From positions 1 through 35,253 of the forward strand of contig JANQJV010000381.1 of assembly GCA_028281465.1 (NCBI GenBank): a stretch of DNA of 35,253 nucleotides, read 5' to 3'. Numbering within the stretch: the stretch's first letter is position 1; each line of letters opens with the position of its first letter. The position numbers and the translations under genes were made by a program. Source of the stretch: Azospirillaceae bacterium. Its GTDB lineage: Bacteria; Pseudomonadota; Alphaproteobacteria; Azospirillales; Azospirillaceae. Shown here in pieces: positions 8,634 through 18,106 of this stretch. Below the pieces are notes generated by a model that was not told the origin of the DNA, ran no database searches, and saw only the letters and a list, made by a program, of their open reading frames with translations.

Positions 8634-9272
8634 ATGGGCGAAGCGGGCAGGCAGGCGGCGGCGGCTGAGGCGGAGGTCGGGCCGACCGGGCCGTCTGACG
8701 CCGCGCTGGTTGCCGGTCTCAAGGCCGGCGACGAACTGGCTGCGGAGACTCTGGTGCGCTGCCATGGTGGCTGGATGCTCAAGGTCGCCCGGCACTATTG
8801 TGGCGATGCGGCGGCGGCGGAAGACTGCGTGCAGGAAGCCTTCCTGAACGTTCTGCGCAAGATCGATGGGTTCGAGGCGCGCGCCAGCCTGCGCACTTGG
8901 CTGCACCGCATCGTCGTCAATCAGGCACTGATGCGCCGTCGGGTGCAGGTGCGCCGCAAGGAAGACACGATCGACGCTTTGTTGCCGGCGTTCGATGCCG
9001 AGGGGCACCGCATCGCCGAACCGTCGGCTGGCTTGACTCCGGCCGACGAAGAGCTGGCCCGCCAGGATTTACGATTGCTGGTGCGGCGCAAAATCGGCGA
9101 ACTTCCAGAAAGCTACCGTGTTGTTTTGGAACTGCGGGACATTGAAGACCTGGATACTCGCGAAGTGGCCCAAACACTGGGCCTTACCGAGACCAATGTG
9201 AAGGTCCGTCTGCACCGTGCCCGATCGGCTTTGCGCACGCTGCTTGAACCGGTTCTGCAAGGAGAGCTGTGA
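8634..9272 (+). CDS. ECF-type RNA polymerase sigma factor
   Basis: Extracytoplasmic-function (group 4) sigma factor of 212 residues. Region 2 is visible as DELAAETLVRCHGGWMLKVA, then DAAAAEDCVQEAFLNVLRKI and FEARASLRTWLHRIVVNQAL, ending in a basic MRRR stretch. A linker of about 45 residues leads to region 4, ELPESYRVVLELRDIEDL and LGLTETNVKVRLHRARSAL, which reads the -35 element. GGGAG lies about 9 nt before the ATG at 8634. An ATG at 8625 is in frame but directly abuts that sequence, and the frame is open to 8469. The stop overlaps the start of a zinc-binding anti-sigma gene, so the pair is translationally coupled. Its regulon is unknown; nifJ downstream is a candidate only by position. Confidence 0.92.
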   Translation: MGEAGRQAAAAEAEVGPTGPSDAALVAGLKAGDELAAETLVRCHGGWMLKVARHYCGDAAAAEDCVQEAFLNVLRKIDGFEARASLRTWLHRIVVNQALMRRRVQVRRKEDTIDALLPAFDAEGHRIAEPSAGLTPADEELARQDLRLLVRRKIGELPESYRVVLELRDIEDLDTREVAQTLGLTETNVKVRLHRARSALRTLLEPVLQGEL

Positions 9273-9604
9273 TGATCGGCCGTCTCTGGCAGCGGCTTTG
9301 GGTTTGCCCCCGGCGCCGGGGCGACCCGGCGGAGATCACCTGCAGAGCTTTTCATAGGTTCATCGTGGATTACCTCGACGGTGACCTGCCGCGCGTCGAG
9401 CGCGCGGAGTTTGAGCGGCACCTGGCCGTTTGCCCCGATTGCCGGCACTATCTGGAGGGGTATCGACAGACAGTCCATCTGGTACGGTTGGCGGCGGGCG
9501 ATCAGGGTGTGCCCGAGGCCGTTCCGGAAACGCTGGTTCGGGCGGTGGTGACGGCCCAGCGCAGTCGGCCGTCGGCGGTCCCGCCGGGCGGTGCGGCGTC
9601 TTGA
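9272..9604 (+). CDS. Zinc-finger (ZAS/zf-HC2) anti-sigma factor
   Basis: A 110-residue protein carrying the anti-sigma zinc-binding pattern: Cys24 followed by His50-x3-Cys54-x2-Cys57 (HLAVCPDC). The region between them (DYLDGDLPRVERAEFERHL) matches the helix that clamps the partner sigma factor. No membrane segment follows, so it is a soluble member, a class that often responds to redox or oxidative signals; the actual signal is not known here. The ATG at 9272 uses the last base of the sigma stop (TGATG), with AAGGAG 7 nt upstream; a GTG at 9269 is an alternative. The C-terminal 45 residues are Ala/Pro/Arg-rich with no recognised domain. Confidence 0.9.
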   Translation: MIGRLWQRLWVCPRRRGDPAEITCRAFHRFIVDYLDGDLPRVERAEFERHLAVCPDCRHYLEGYRQTVHLVRLAAGDQGVPEAVPETLVRAVVTAQRSRPSAVPPGGAAS

Positions 9605-9820
9605 GGGGTCGGCACACCTGGCGCTCCCGCGCCACAGCGTCGCAGGATTGACCCATCTCATGGCGATTGGCCAGCCAGCCGCCCAGGTTTGATTGCATTC
9701 GTAACGAATCCAAGGCCGTGTCGCACACGGTACCGCTCTGCCACGCCGGTTCGTTCGCACGGCGGGTTGGTGGTTCGGTGCAAGTGACCGCGCCCGAGGT
9801 CGCCCGGTTGGAGACATGCC
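9605..9820. promoter_or_regulatory. Spacer before nifJ with two short dyads
   Basis: The 216-bp gap holds two perfect small inverted repeats: ATTCGT-A-ACGAAT at 9697-9709 and CCGTGT-CGC-ACACGG at 9716-9730. The first could be an operator half-site pair upstream of nifJ; the second is a compact GC hairpin. No T-tract follows either, so a terminator is not supported. No promoter hexamers are called. Confidence 0.35.
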
Positions 9821-12800
9821 ATGACGTCCGTCGGCTCCCGCATCATGGACGGCAATGAGGCCGCAGCCTCGATCGCCTATCGGCTGAGCGAGGTGATCGC
9901 CATCTACCCGATCACCCCGGCCTCGCCCATGGGCGAATGGGCCGACGAATGGGCTGCCGCGGAGCGGCAAAATCTGTGGGGGACCGTCCCCAAAATTGTT
10001 GAGATGCAGTCTGAGGCGGGGGCGGCCGGCGCCATCCATGGTGCGCTGCAGGCGGGCACGCTGGCGACCACCTTCACGGCCTCGCAAGGCCTGCTGTTGA
10101 TGATCCCCAATCTTTACAAGATCGCCGGTGAACTGACGCCATTCTGCCTGCATGTGGCGGCGCGGACGGTGGCGACGCATGCCCTGTCGATTTTCGGTGA
10201 CCATTCCGACGTCATGGCCTGCCGGCAGACCGGTTTCGCCATGCTGTCCTCCGGCTCGGTTCAGGAGGCGCAGGATCTGGCGCTGGTGGCACATGCCGCG
10301 ACTCTGCGGGCACGCGTGCCGTTCTTGCATTTTTTCGACGGCTTTCGAACCTCGCATGAGCTCAATGACGTCATGCCGCTGGCGGATGCCGATCTGGTGG
10401 CACTGGTCGACGACGACGCCGTTTCGGCGCATCGGGCGCGGGCGCTCAGTCCCGATCACCCGGTGATCCGCGGTACGGCGCAGAACCCGGATACGTTCTT
10501 CCAGGCGCGCGAGGCCAGCAACAGCCACTACGAGGGGTGCGCCGGTCTGGTGCAGGACACCATGGACCGTCTGGCGGAACGGACGGGCCGGGCGTACCGG
10601 CTGTACGACTACGCCGGCCACCCGGCGGCCGAACGGGTCATTGTCGCCATGGGGTCGGGCGCCGAAACCGCGCGGCGCACCGCGCAATGGCTGGCGGCAC
10701 GTGGTGAGCGGGTGGGCGTGCTCACCGTGCGGCTGTTCCGGCCGTTCAGCGTTGCCGATTTCGTCACGGCCCTGCCGGAGACCGTGCGCCGCATCGCCGT
10801 GCTCGACCGAACCAAGGAACCGGGCGCCGTCGGCGAACCCTTATTTCTGGACGTGGTGGCGGCGCTGGCGGATGCCGAGGACGCGGGTACCGGACGCTTC
10901 GCCGCGCCGCCGCGTGCGATCGGCGGGCGGTACGGTCTGTCCTCCAAGGAATTCACGCCGGCCATGGTGCAGGGGGTGTTCGATGAACTCGGCAAATCGC
11001 GCCCGCGCCGCCGCTTTACCGTCGGTATCGACGATGACGTCACGCATCTCTCCTTGCCGGTCGGCCCTGCGCTCGATATCGAACCGCCGGGTACCGTACG
11101 CGCCCTGTTCTTTGGCCTCGGTTCGGATGGCACGGTGGGCGCCAATAAGAACTCTATCAAGATCTTGCATGAAGCCGGGGGCCGCCACGCCCAGGGCTAT
11201 TTCGTCTATGACAGCCGCAAGTCAGGTGCCGTCACCGTGTCGCATCTGCGGTTCAGCCCAGAACCGATCCATGCGCCGTATCTGATCGACCGGGCGGATT
11301 TCGTCGCGTGCCATCATCTGCCGCTGCTCGACCGGCAGGACGTGCTGGAGCAGGCGCGGTTCGGCGCCACGGTGCTGCTGAATGCTCCGGGCGGTCCCGC
11401 GGCGGTGTGGGACCGGCTGCCAGCCGAAGCTCAGCACATTGCCATCACCTGCAACCTGAAGTTGTTCGCCATCGATGCCTCTCGTTTGGCACGCGACATG
11501 GGTTTGGGGCGGCGCATCAACACGATCATGCAGACCTGTTTCTTCGTCTTGACCGAGGTCATGCCGGTCGACCAGGCAATAGAACAAATTGGGGACTTGT
11601 TGGCCAAGACCTATGGTCGGCGCGGGACGTCCGTGGTCAAGGCCAATCTGGAAGCGGTGGCGCAGGCGCCGGCGCACCTGTTTGCCGTGCCTGTCCCCGA
11701 TCGGGTCACCACTCAGATGCATCGCTTGCCTGCGGTCGCCGGCCCGGCACCGGATTTCGTTCGGGCGGTCACGGCGGAATTGCTGCTCGGCCACGGCGAC
11801 GAACTGCCGGTCAGCGCGTTGCCGGCGGATGGCACGTGGCCGGTCGGAACGGCACGTTTCGAAAAACGGCGCATTGCCGATGAAGTTCCGGTCTGGCACG
11901 CCGATACCTGCATCCAGTGCAACAAATGCGCCATGGTCTGTCCACACGCCGCCTTGCGCGTCAAGGCGGTGGAGCGATGCAACCTGGCTGACGCGCCGGC
12001 CGGCGTCGCTATGCCCGCCTATCGGGGTAACGAGTTTCCCGGTTGGGCTTACCTTCTGCAGATTTCCGCTGACGACTGTACCGGCTGCACCCTGTGCGTG
12101 GACGTCTGCCCGGTCAAGGACAAGGCTGGTGACGGTCGCAAGGCGCTTACCATGCAGCCGGCCGATGCGGTCCGGGCACAGACCGTCGGTCAGTTCGAGT
12201 GGTTCCTTGGGCTGTCTGAGACCCCGCGTGCCACAGTGCCGCTCAATGCCAAGCAGGTGCAGTTGTTCCAGCCGTTGTTCGAGTTTTCCGGCGCTTGCTC
12301 CGGTTGTGGCCAGACACCCTACGTCAAGCTGCTGACGCAATTGTTTGGTGATCGCACGGTGATTGCGAATGCCACCGGCTGCTCGTCGATCTACGGCGGC
12401 AATCTGCCGACCACGCCCTACACCACCAATGCGGACGGGCGCGGTCCCGCCTGGGCCAATTCTTTGTTCGAAGACAACGCCGAATTCGGATTCGGCATCC
12501 GGGCCGCCATGGATCAGTTGTATGCGGCGGCTCGAGGCCTCCTGATGCGGCTCGCGCCGGCCCTGGACGGGGCGTTGGTGACCGGTCTGGCCGAACGCGG
12601 CCATGGCGAAGCGGCGATAGCGGCGCAGCGGGAGCGCGTGGTGGCGCTACGCACGCGCCTTGCGGACCTGGAGGATGCGGACGCCCGTCGTTTGGCCGAG
12701 CTGGCCGACTACCTGGTGCCAAAGACCGTTTGGATTGTCGGTGGCGACGGCTGGGCGTACGACATCGGCTATGGTGGCCTCGATCATGTCCTCGCTTCGG

Positions 12801-13393
12801 ATCTGAATGTGAACATTCTGGTGGTCGACACCGAGGTGTACTCCAATACCGGTGGCCAGCAATCCAAGGCGACACCGACCGGGGCCGCCGCCAAATTTGC
12901 CATTGCTGGCCGGGCTGCGGCCAAGAAGGACTTGGGCATGCTGGCCATGACCTACGGCCATGTGTACGTGGCTCAGGTTGCTTTCGGTGCCAAGGACGCC
13001 CAGACCGTCCGGGCGTTTCTGGAAGCGGAATCCTATGACGGCCCATCGCTGATCATTGCGTATGCCCATTGCGTCGCCCATGGCTATGGCATGGAGGATG
13101 GGTTGGGGCACCAGAAGGGAGCCGTGGACAGTGGTCATTGGCCATTGTACCGCTATGACCCCCGCAAACTGGCGGGTGGCGGCCGGCCGCTCGAGCTCGA
13201 TACCCCGGCTCCCAAGGCCTCCCTGGCCGATTTCATGGCCAAGGAGAACCGCTTCGCCAGCGTCGGCCGCACCGACCCGGACCGATTCCAAGACCTCTTG
13301 GCGACGGCCGATGCCACCGCCAAGATGCGCTACCAGCGCCTGAAGTTCCTGAGCGAATACCGTCCGATCGGCAATGGCAAAGCTCCGGGGTGA
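9821..13393 (+). CDS. nifJ: Pyruvate:ferredoxin (flavodoxin) oxidoreductase, NifJ type
   Basis: Single-chain PFOR of 1190 residues that converts pyruvate and CoA to acetyl-CoA and CO2 while reducing ferredoxin or flavodoxin. Domain order is intact: N-terminal pyrimidine-binding domain (YPITPASPMGEWADEWAA), CoA and linker domains, then a two-cluster ferredoxin domain with C697-C700-C703-C707 (CIQCNKCAMVCP) and C753-C756-C759-C763 (CTGCTLCVDVCP). The TPP domain has proximal-cluster cysteines C826, C829 and C854 and the fourth in AHCVAHGYGM. It also has GDGWAYDIGYGG near 975 and VVDTEVYSNTGGQQSKATP. All ligands are present, so the enzyme should be functional. The start MTSVGSRIMDGNEAAA is the family's usual N-terminus. 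It lies downstream of an ECF sigma/anti-sigma pair. No nif genes are near, so a nitrogenase role is not implied. Confidence 0.96.
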   Translation: MTSVGSRIMDGNEAAASIAYRLSEVIAIYPITPASPMGEWADEWAAAERQNLWGTVPKIVEMQSEAGAAGAIHGALQAGTLATTFTASQGLLLMIPNLYKIAGELTPFCLHVAARTVATHALSIFGDHSDVMACRQTGFAMLSSGSVQEAQDLALVAHAATLRARVPFLHFFDGFRTSHELNDVMPLADADLVALVDDDAVSAHRARALSPDHPVIRGTAQNPDTFFQAREASNSHYEGCAGLVQDTMDRLAERTGRAYRLYDYAGHPAAERVIVAMGSGAETARRTAQWLAARGERVGVLTVRLFRPFSVADFVTALPETVRRIAVLDRTKEPGAVGEPLFLDVVAALADAEDAGTGRFAAPPRAIGGRYGLSSKEFTPAMVQGVFDELGKSRPRRRFTVGIDDDVTHLSLPVGPALDIEPPGTVRALFFGLGSDGTVGANKNSIKILHEAGGRHAQGYFVYDSRKSGAVTVSHLRFSPEPIHAPYLIDRADFVACHHLPLLDRQDVLEQARFGATVLLNAPGGPAAVWDRLPAEAQHIAITCNLKLFAIDASRLARDMGLGRRINTIMQTCFFVLTEVMPVDQAIEQIGDLLAKTYGRRGTSVVKANLEAVAQAPAHLFAVPVPDRVTTQMHRLPAVAGPAPDFVRAVTAELLLGHGDELPVSALPADGTWPVGTARFEKRRIADEVPVWHADTCIQCNKCAMVCPHAALRVKAVERCNLADAPAGVAMPAYRGNEFPGWAYLLQISADDCTGCTLCVDVCPVKDKAGDGRKALTMQPADAVRAQTVGQFEWFLGLSETPRATVPLNAKQVQLFQPLFEFSGACSGCGQTPYVKLLTQLFGDRTVIANATGCSSIYGGNLPTTPYTTNADGRGPAWANSLFEDNAEFGFGIRAAMDQLYAAARGLLMRLAPALDGALVTGLAERGHGEAAIAAQRERVVALRTRLADLEDADARRLAELADYLVPKTVWIVGGDGWAYDIGYGGLDHVLASDLNVNILVVDTEVYSNTGGQQSKATPTGAAAKFAIAGRAAAKKDLGMLAMTYGHVYVAQVAFGAKDAQTVRAFLEAESYDGPSLIIAYAHCVAHGYGMEDGLGHQKGAVDSGHWPLYRYDPRKLAGGGRPLELDTPAPKASLADFMAKENRFASVGRTDPDRFQDLLATADATAKMRYQRLKFLSEYRPIGNGKAPG

Positions 13394-13569
13394 GGCGTCG
13401 GGGTGTTTCCGAACGCCGGTGCCGATTCGGGTGGTCTTGGAGCGTGCTCACCGAGTCCGCCGAAACATCTCCGGCACGGCAAGCGCACGCTGCTGGGGCT
13501 GGCGGTTTCTTCTGACCGCGGAGCGAGCCCCGGCATCGCACCCGGGATGGGCCATGAGGGCCCGACTCT

Positions 13570-15126
13570 TTATCCCTGCTTCCACCGCAGCACCGGTTTG
13601 CGGGCGGCTTGGGTTTCGTCCAGGCGGCGGCGTGGGGTGAAGTGGGGGGCGGCGTCGAAATGGGCTGTGTCGCCGGCCTTCGCCCGCAGGATCAACCCGC
13701 GCAGGGAATTGATGAAGCGGTCGAGCGAGCGCTTGCTTTCGGTCTCGGTCGGCTCGATCAGCATGGCGCCGTGTACCACCAGCGGGAAATACACCGTGAA
13801 CGGGTGGAAGCCTTCGTCAATCAGCGCCTTGGCGATGCCCAGGGTCTCCACGCCGGTATCCTTCAGGCTGCGGTCGTCGAACAGCGCCTCATGCATGCAC
13901 GGCCCCTCGAAGGTCGGCGGCAGCAGGTCGCGCAGCCGGGCCATGACGTAGTTGGCGTTGAGCACGGCATCGCTGGCCGCCTGGTACAAGCCGTCGGCGC
14001 CGTGGCTCATCATGTAGCTGAGCGCGCGGACGAACATGCCCATCTGGCCGTGGAAGCCCTTGAGCCGGCCGAAGGCGCGGCCGTCCGCCGTCGGGTCCGC
14101 GGCACTTTCGACCAGGCGCAGGCTGTCAGCCGTGTGCACCAGATATGGGTAAGGTGCAAAAGGAGCCAGCGGCTCGGACAACACCACCGGCCCGCTGCCC
14201 GGCCCGCCGCCGCCGTGCGGTGTGGAGAAAGTCTTGTGTAGGTTGATGTGCATGGCGTCGATGCCGAGATCGGCCGGGCGCACGCGGCCGACGATGGCGT
14301 TGAAATTGGCACCGTCGCAATAGAAGAACGCGCCGACGTCGTGCACCGCTTGGGCGATCTCGACGATGTCCGGTTCGAACAGGCCGCAGGTGTTCGGGTT
14401 GGTCAGCATGATCGCCGCCACATCCCCGTCCAGCTTGGCCTTGAAGGCTTCCAGGTCGACCCGGCCACGGTCGTTGGCCGGGATGGTCGCCACCGTGAAG
14501 CCGCAGGCAACCGCCGTCGCCGGGTTGGTGCCGTGCGCGCTTTCCGGCACCAGCACGCGGCGCCGCGCCGTCTTACCGCCTTCCCGGTGGTCGAGGGCGG
14601 CGCGGATCGCCATCATGCCGCACAGCTCGCCCTGGGCGCCGGCCGCCGGTGACAGCGCCACCGCTGGCATGCCGGTCAGCGTCTTCAGCCAGTGCGCCAG
14701 CGCATCGATGAGCTGCAGCGCGCCCTGCACCGTGCTCTCCGGCTGCATCGGGTGGACGTCGGCGAAGCCGGGCAACCGCGCCATCTTCTCGTTCAGGCGC
14801 GGGTTGTGCTTCATGGTGCAGGAGCCGAGCGGATAGATGCCGGCGTCGATGGCATAGTTCTTCTGGCTCAGCCGCGTGTAGTGGCGCACCACTTCCGGCT
14901 CCGACAGATCCGGCAGGCCGATGCGCGCGCGTGGCGCCAGCCCACCGAGCCGAAGCGGCACATCCGGCACCGGCGGCAGATCGACGCCGGCATGGCCGGG
15001 CCGATCCAGCTCGAAGATCAGCGCCTCTTCCAACTGCAATCCGCGGTGGCCGCTGACGGTGCCGGGCCCGCCGACGGCACTGATGTCGTCGGAGGCGGAG
15101 GTGGGGGGCGGGGTCATGGCGTTCAT
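13570..15126 (-). CDS. gcvPB: Glycine dehydrogenase (decarboxylating) subunit 2
   Basis: C-terminal half of the split P-protein. It carries the PLP site and, with GcvPA, decarboxylates glycine and passes the aminomethyl group to lipoyl-GcvH. The 518-residue sequence shows YPLGSCTMKHNPRLNE, LSPAAGAQGELCGM, VPESAHGTNPATA and the PLP lysine Lys298 in NLHKTFSTPHGGGGPGSGP, followed by the glycine-rich loop. GGAGG lies about 10 nt before the ATG at 15126; upstream in-frame codons fall within gcvPA. It is the last gene of the gcv operon and converges on nifJ across a 176-bp gap with no clear terminator. Confidence 0.96.
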   Translation of the reverse strand: MNAMTPPPTSASDDISAVGGPGTVSGHRGLQLEEALIFELDRPGHAGVDLPPVPDVPLRLGGLAPRARIGLPDLSEPEVVRHYTRLSQKNYAIDAGIYPLGSCTMKHNPRLNEKMARLPGFADVHPMQPESTVQGALQLIDALAHWLKTLTGMPAVALSPAAGAQGELCGMMAIRAALDHREGGKTARRRVLVPESAHGTNPATAVACGFTVATIPANDRGRVDLEAFKAKLDGDVAAIMLTNPNTCGLFEPDIVEIAQAVHDVGAFFYCDGANFNAIVGRVRPADLGIDAMHINLHKTFSTPHGGGGPGSGPVVLSEPLAPFAPYPYLVHTADSLRLVESAADPTADGRAFGRLKGFHGQMGMFVRALSYMMSHGADGLYQAASDAVLNANYVMARLRDLLPPTFEGPCMHEALFDDRSLKDTGVETLGIAKALIDEGFHPFTVYFPLVVHGAMLIEPTETESKRSLDRFINSLRGLILRAKAGDTAHFDAAPHFTPRRRLDETQAARKPVLRWKQG

Positions 15127-15128
15127 GG

Positions 15129-16475
15129 TCACAAAACCTCCTTCAACGCCCAGCACAGCGCATCCATCTGCGCCTCGGTGTTGGTCTCCGTCACGGCCAC
15201 CAGCATAAGGTCGGCCAACCGGTCGTCTTGCGGGAACAGGCGCGACACCGGCACACCCGCGAGCACGCCACGCGCCGTCAAGGCATCGACCACCTTGCGC
15301 GCGCGCCGCGGCAGCCGCACCGTGAACTCGTTGAAGAAGCCGTCGTTCAACACCGACACACCGGGCAGAGCCGCGATTTTGTCGGCGAGTTGCACCGCCA
15401 TGGCGTGGTTGAGCCGGGCCAGATGGCCCAGGCCGCTCTCGCCGAGCAGGCTCAGGTGGATGGTGAAGGCAAGCGCACAGAGTCCGGAGTTGGTGCAGAT
15501 GTTGCTGGTTGCCTTCTCACGCCGGATGTGCTGCTCGCGGGTCGACAGCGTGAGCACGAAGCCGCGCCGGCCGTCGGCGTCCACGGTCTCGCCGCACAGC
15601 CGCCCGGGCATCTGACGCACGAATTTGTCGCGGCAGGCGAACAGGCCGACATACGGCCCGCCGAAACTGAGCGCATTACCGAGACTCTGGCCTTCCGCCG
15701 CCACGATGTCGGCCCCCATGCTGCCCGGGGACGGCAGGAGGCCGAGCGCCACCGCCTCGGTGACAACGACGATCAACAGGGCCCCCTTGGCGTGGCAGGC
15801 CTGGGCCAGAGCCGTGTAATCGTGCACCTGGCCGAACACGCTCGGGTACTGTACGACCACGCACGAGGTGGCATCGTCGACCAAGCCGGCCAAGTCTTCC
15901 GTACCCTCCGGATCGGGCGCTGCTTCCACAAGCTCGAAGCCGACGAAGCGCGCTTCGGTCTCGGTGACGGCGCAGTAATGCGGATGCAGCCCGCCCGACA
16001 GCACCGCCTTTTTCCGGCGCGTCACCCGGTTGGCCATCATCACCGCTTCGGCGCAGGCCGTGGCACCGTCGTACAGCGAGGCGTTGGCCACCTCCATGCC
16101 GGTGAGCATGGCCACCTGGGTCTGGAACTCGAACAGATACTGCAGCGTGCCCTGGGTAATCTCGGGTTGGTATGGCGTATACGAGGTCAGGAACTCGCCG
16201 CGCTGGATCAGGTAGTCCACCGAAGCCGGCACGTGGTGCCTGTACGCGCCGGCACCGAGGAAACAGGCGACCGATCCGGCCGGCACATTGCGCTCGGCCA
16301 TCTCGCGCAGGCGGCGTTCCACCGCCAATTCACCCTGGTGGTTGGGAAGCGCCTTGATCGGACCGTCGAGCCGGGCCGAAACCGGCACGTCGTGGAACAG
16401 CTCGTCCACCGACGCAACTCCGATCGTGGCCAGCATGGCCGCCCGGTCGGCGGCCGTCAAAGGCAGATAGCGCAT
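15129..16475 (-). CDS. gcvPA: Glycine dehydrogenase (decarboxylating) subunit 1
   Basis: N-terminal half of the split P-protein, 448 residues, forming the heterodimer partner of GcvPB. Diagnostic stretches are [70 protein letters not shown] and [13 protein letters not shown], all typical of this subunit and retaining the PLP-enzyme fold without the catalytic lysine. The ATG shares one base with the gcvH stop (TAATG), and its own stop lies two bases before the gcvPB start, so translation is coupled. Separate subunits rather than one GcvP chain are seen in many bacteria including some alphaproteobacteria. Confidence 0.96.
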   Translation of the reverse strand: MRYLPLTAADRAAMLATIGVASVDELFHDVPVSARLDGPIKALPNHQGELAVERRLREMAERNVPAGSVACFLGAGAYRHHVPASVDYLIQRGEFLTSYTPYQPEITQGTLQYLFEFQTQVAMLTGMEVANASLYDGATACAEAVMMANRVTRRKKAVLSGGLHPHYCAVTETEARFVGFELVEAAPDPEGTEDLAGLVDDATSCVVVQYPSVFGQVHDYTALAQACHAKGALLIVVVTEAVALGLLPSPGSMGADIVAAEGQSLGNALSFGGPYVGLFACRDKFVRQMPGRLCGETVDADGRRGFVLTLSTREQHIRREKATSNICTNSGLCALAFTIHLSLLGESGLGHLARLNHAMAVQLADKIAALPGVSVLNDGFFNEFTVRLPRRARKVVDALTARGVLAGVPVSRLFPQDDRLADLMLVAVTETNTEAQMDALCWALKEVL

Positions 16476-16855
16476 TATCCCAACTCCTCCACGAACCTCG
16501 CGTACGCGGCCTCGTCCATCAGCGCCTCGAGTTGGGCTGGATCGCGCGGCCGCAGCTTGAAGAACCAGCCTTCCCCCAAGGGATCGGCATTCACTTTCGC
16601 CGGTTCGTCGGTCAGGGCGTCATTGGCGGCGACCACTTCGCCGGCTACCGGAGCGAAGATGTCGCTGGCCGCCTTGACGGATTCGACCACAGCGATCTCA
16701 CCGCCCTGCTCCACCTGCTTGCCGATGTCGGGCAACTCCACGAACACCACGTCACCCAGTCGTTCCTGGGCATGGGCGGTGATGCCGACCACGCCGATGC
16801 CGTCGTCTTCAACGCGGATCCACTCATGGTCCTTGGTGAACCGAATCGTCGCCAT
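16475..16855 (-). CDS. gcvH: Glycine cleavage system H protein
   Basis: Lipoyl carrier that shuttles the aminomethyl intermediate between the P, T and L proteins. The 126-residue product has the family start [33 protein letters not shown], and the lipoylated Lys61 in [19 protein letters not shown]. The C-terminal part has [13 protein letters not shown] and ends YARFVEELG. Length is normal. The gene starts 81 bp after gcvT and overlaps gcvPA by one base. The L protein (lipoamide dehydrogenase) is not in the window. Confidence 0.97.
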   Translation of the reverse strand: MATIRFTKDHEWIRVEDDGIGVVGITAHAQERLGDVVFVELPDIGKQVEQGGEIAVVESVKAASDIFAPVAGEVVAANDALTDEPAKVNADPLGEGWFFKLRPRDPAQLEALMDEAAYARFVEELG

Positions 16856-16936
16856 CGCTGCTGCCTCCGTGTTGATTGTCTGCTGTCGCCAAAGGCCGAC
16901 GCCGGGGCTGGGCCGATGGGCCCGCGGTCCGGTCGC

Positions 16937-18058
16937 TCAGCCGCGTGCGTACCGGTGCGGCACGAACGGCAGGGGCACCACTGTCGCCTCGTGGGCCCTG
17001 CCGCGGATCATCAGCGAAAGCCGCGTGCCCGGTGCCGACGCCACCGTCGGCACCATGCCCATGGCGACCGGAGCGCCGGCGCTGGGACCAAAGCCGCCGC
17101 TGGTAACCACGCCGAGCCGGCTGCCGTCTTCGCCAGCAATCTCCGTGCCTTCGCGGGCGGGTGCGCGGCCGGCCGGCCGGAGGCCGACGCGGCGGCGCGG
17201 CGGGCCGTCTTCGATCTGCGCGGCGATGATCGCGGCGCCGGGATAGCCACCCTCACGCCGACGCCGTTTGCCGATGGTCCAGGCGAGATCGGCCTCCACC
17301 GGGGTGGTGGTGGTGTCGATGTCGTGCCCGTATAGGCACAATCCGGCTTCTAGGCGCAGCGAATCCCGGGCGCCCAGGCCGACCAGTGCCACTTCGGGCT
17401 GGTCCAGCAGGCGTCGCGCCAGGGCCTCGGCATGGTCCGCGGGAACGGACAGTTCAAAGCCGTCTTCGCCCGTGTACCCCGAGCGTGTCACAAAGGCGTC
17501 GACCGCATCGATGCGCACGGTCTGGCCGGTCATGAATTTCTGGGCCGTGACCGCCGGCGCGAACCGGGCCAGCACGGCCGCGGCGGCCGGGCCTTGCAGC
17601 GCCAGGAGCGCCCGTTCCGGCAGCGGCGTGACCCGTGCGTGGCCACCCAGACCGGCCTGCAGATGCGCGATGTCGGCGTCCTTGCAGGCGGCGTTGACCA
17701 CCAGGAACAAGTGGTCGCCGGCATGGGTGATCATGAGATCGTCCAGGATGCCGCCGTCGGTGTTGGTGAACACGCTGTAGCGCATGCGCCCTGGGCGCAG
17801 CGCCTGGATGTCGCCCGGTACCAAGGTCTCCAAGGCTTCGGCTGGCACGCCGCCGCTAGGTGCGTCCAACCGCACCTGGCCCATGTGCGACACGTCGAAC
17901 AGGCCGGCCTGGCTGCGCGTGTGCAGGTGCTCCTTCAAAATGCCGTTGGCGTACTGCACCGGCATTTCATAACCGGCAAACGGCACCATGCGGCCCCCGA
18001 GTTCGGTGTGCAGGGCATGCAATGGCGTCGTTTGTAAAAGGGTTTCGGTCTCGTTCAT
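16937..18058 (-). CDS. gcvT: Aminomethyltransferase, glycine cleavage T protein
   Basis: Transfers the methylene group from aminomethyl-lipoyl GcvH to tetrahydrofolate, releasing ammonia. The 373-residue product shows TPLHALHTELGGRMVPFAGYE-type N-terminus, GLFDVSHMGQVRL (about 52-64), RMRYSVFTNTDGGILDDLMI (about 91-110) with the conserved acidic pair, GYTGEDGFELSVP, and a C-terminal barrel domain with GVVTSGGFGPSAGAPVAMG. The ATG at 18058 is preceded by GAGG at a suitable distance; the longer frame to 18118 would run into the riboswitch. It is first in the gcvT-H-PA-PB operon, directly behind a tandem glycine riboswitch. Confidence 0.96.
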   Translation of the reverse strand: MNETETLLQTTPLHALHTELGGRMVPFAGYEMPVQYANGILKEHLHTRSQAGLFDVSHMGQVRLDAPSGGVPAEALETLVPGDIQALRPGRMRYSVFTNTDGGILDDLMITHAGDHLFLVVNAACKDADIAHLQAGLGGHARVTPLPERALLALQGPAAAAVLARFAPAVTAQKFMTGQTVRIDAVDAFVTRSGYTGEDGFELSVPADHAEALARRLLDQPEVALVGLGARDSLRLEAGLCLYGHDIDTTTTPVEADLAWTIGKRRRREGGYPGAAIIAAQIEDGPPRRRVGLRPAGRAPAREGTEIAGEDGSRLGVVTSGGFGPSAGAPVAMGMVPTVASAPGTRLSLMIRGRAHEATVVPLPFVPHRYARG

Positions 18059-18084
18059 AACAGGGTCCTCGACAGGATTGGAGT

Positions 18085-18100
18085 CACACCGGTTGGTGTG
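18085..18100 (-). other. Hairpin between riboswitch and gcvT
   Basis: CACACC-AACC-GGTGTG forms a perfect 6-bp stem with a 4-nt loop between the second aptamer and the gcvT ribosome binding site. No U-tract follows. It could belong to the expression platform of the riboswitch, although the alternative pairing partner is not clear by eye. Confidence 0.4.
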
Positions 18101-18106
18101 ATCAGC

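Noticed and set aside
9821-13393. nifJ as evidence for a nitrogen-fixation island
   Set aside because: NifJ-type PFORs are widespread in non-diazotrophs, and no nif, fix or ferredoxin gene is present here.
13609-17335. Long plus-strand frames (up to 672 codons) opposite the gcv operon
   Set aside because: Antisense shadows of gcvPB, gcvPA, gcvH and gcvT caused by high GC at third codon positions.
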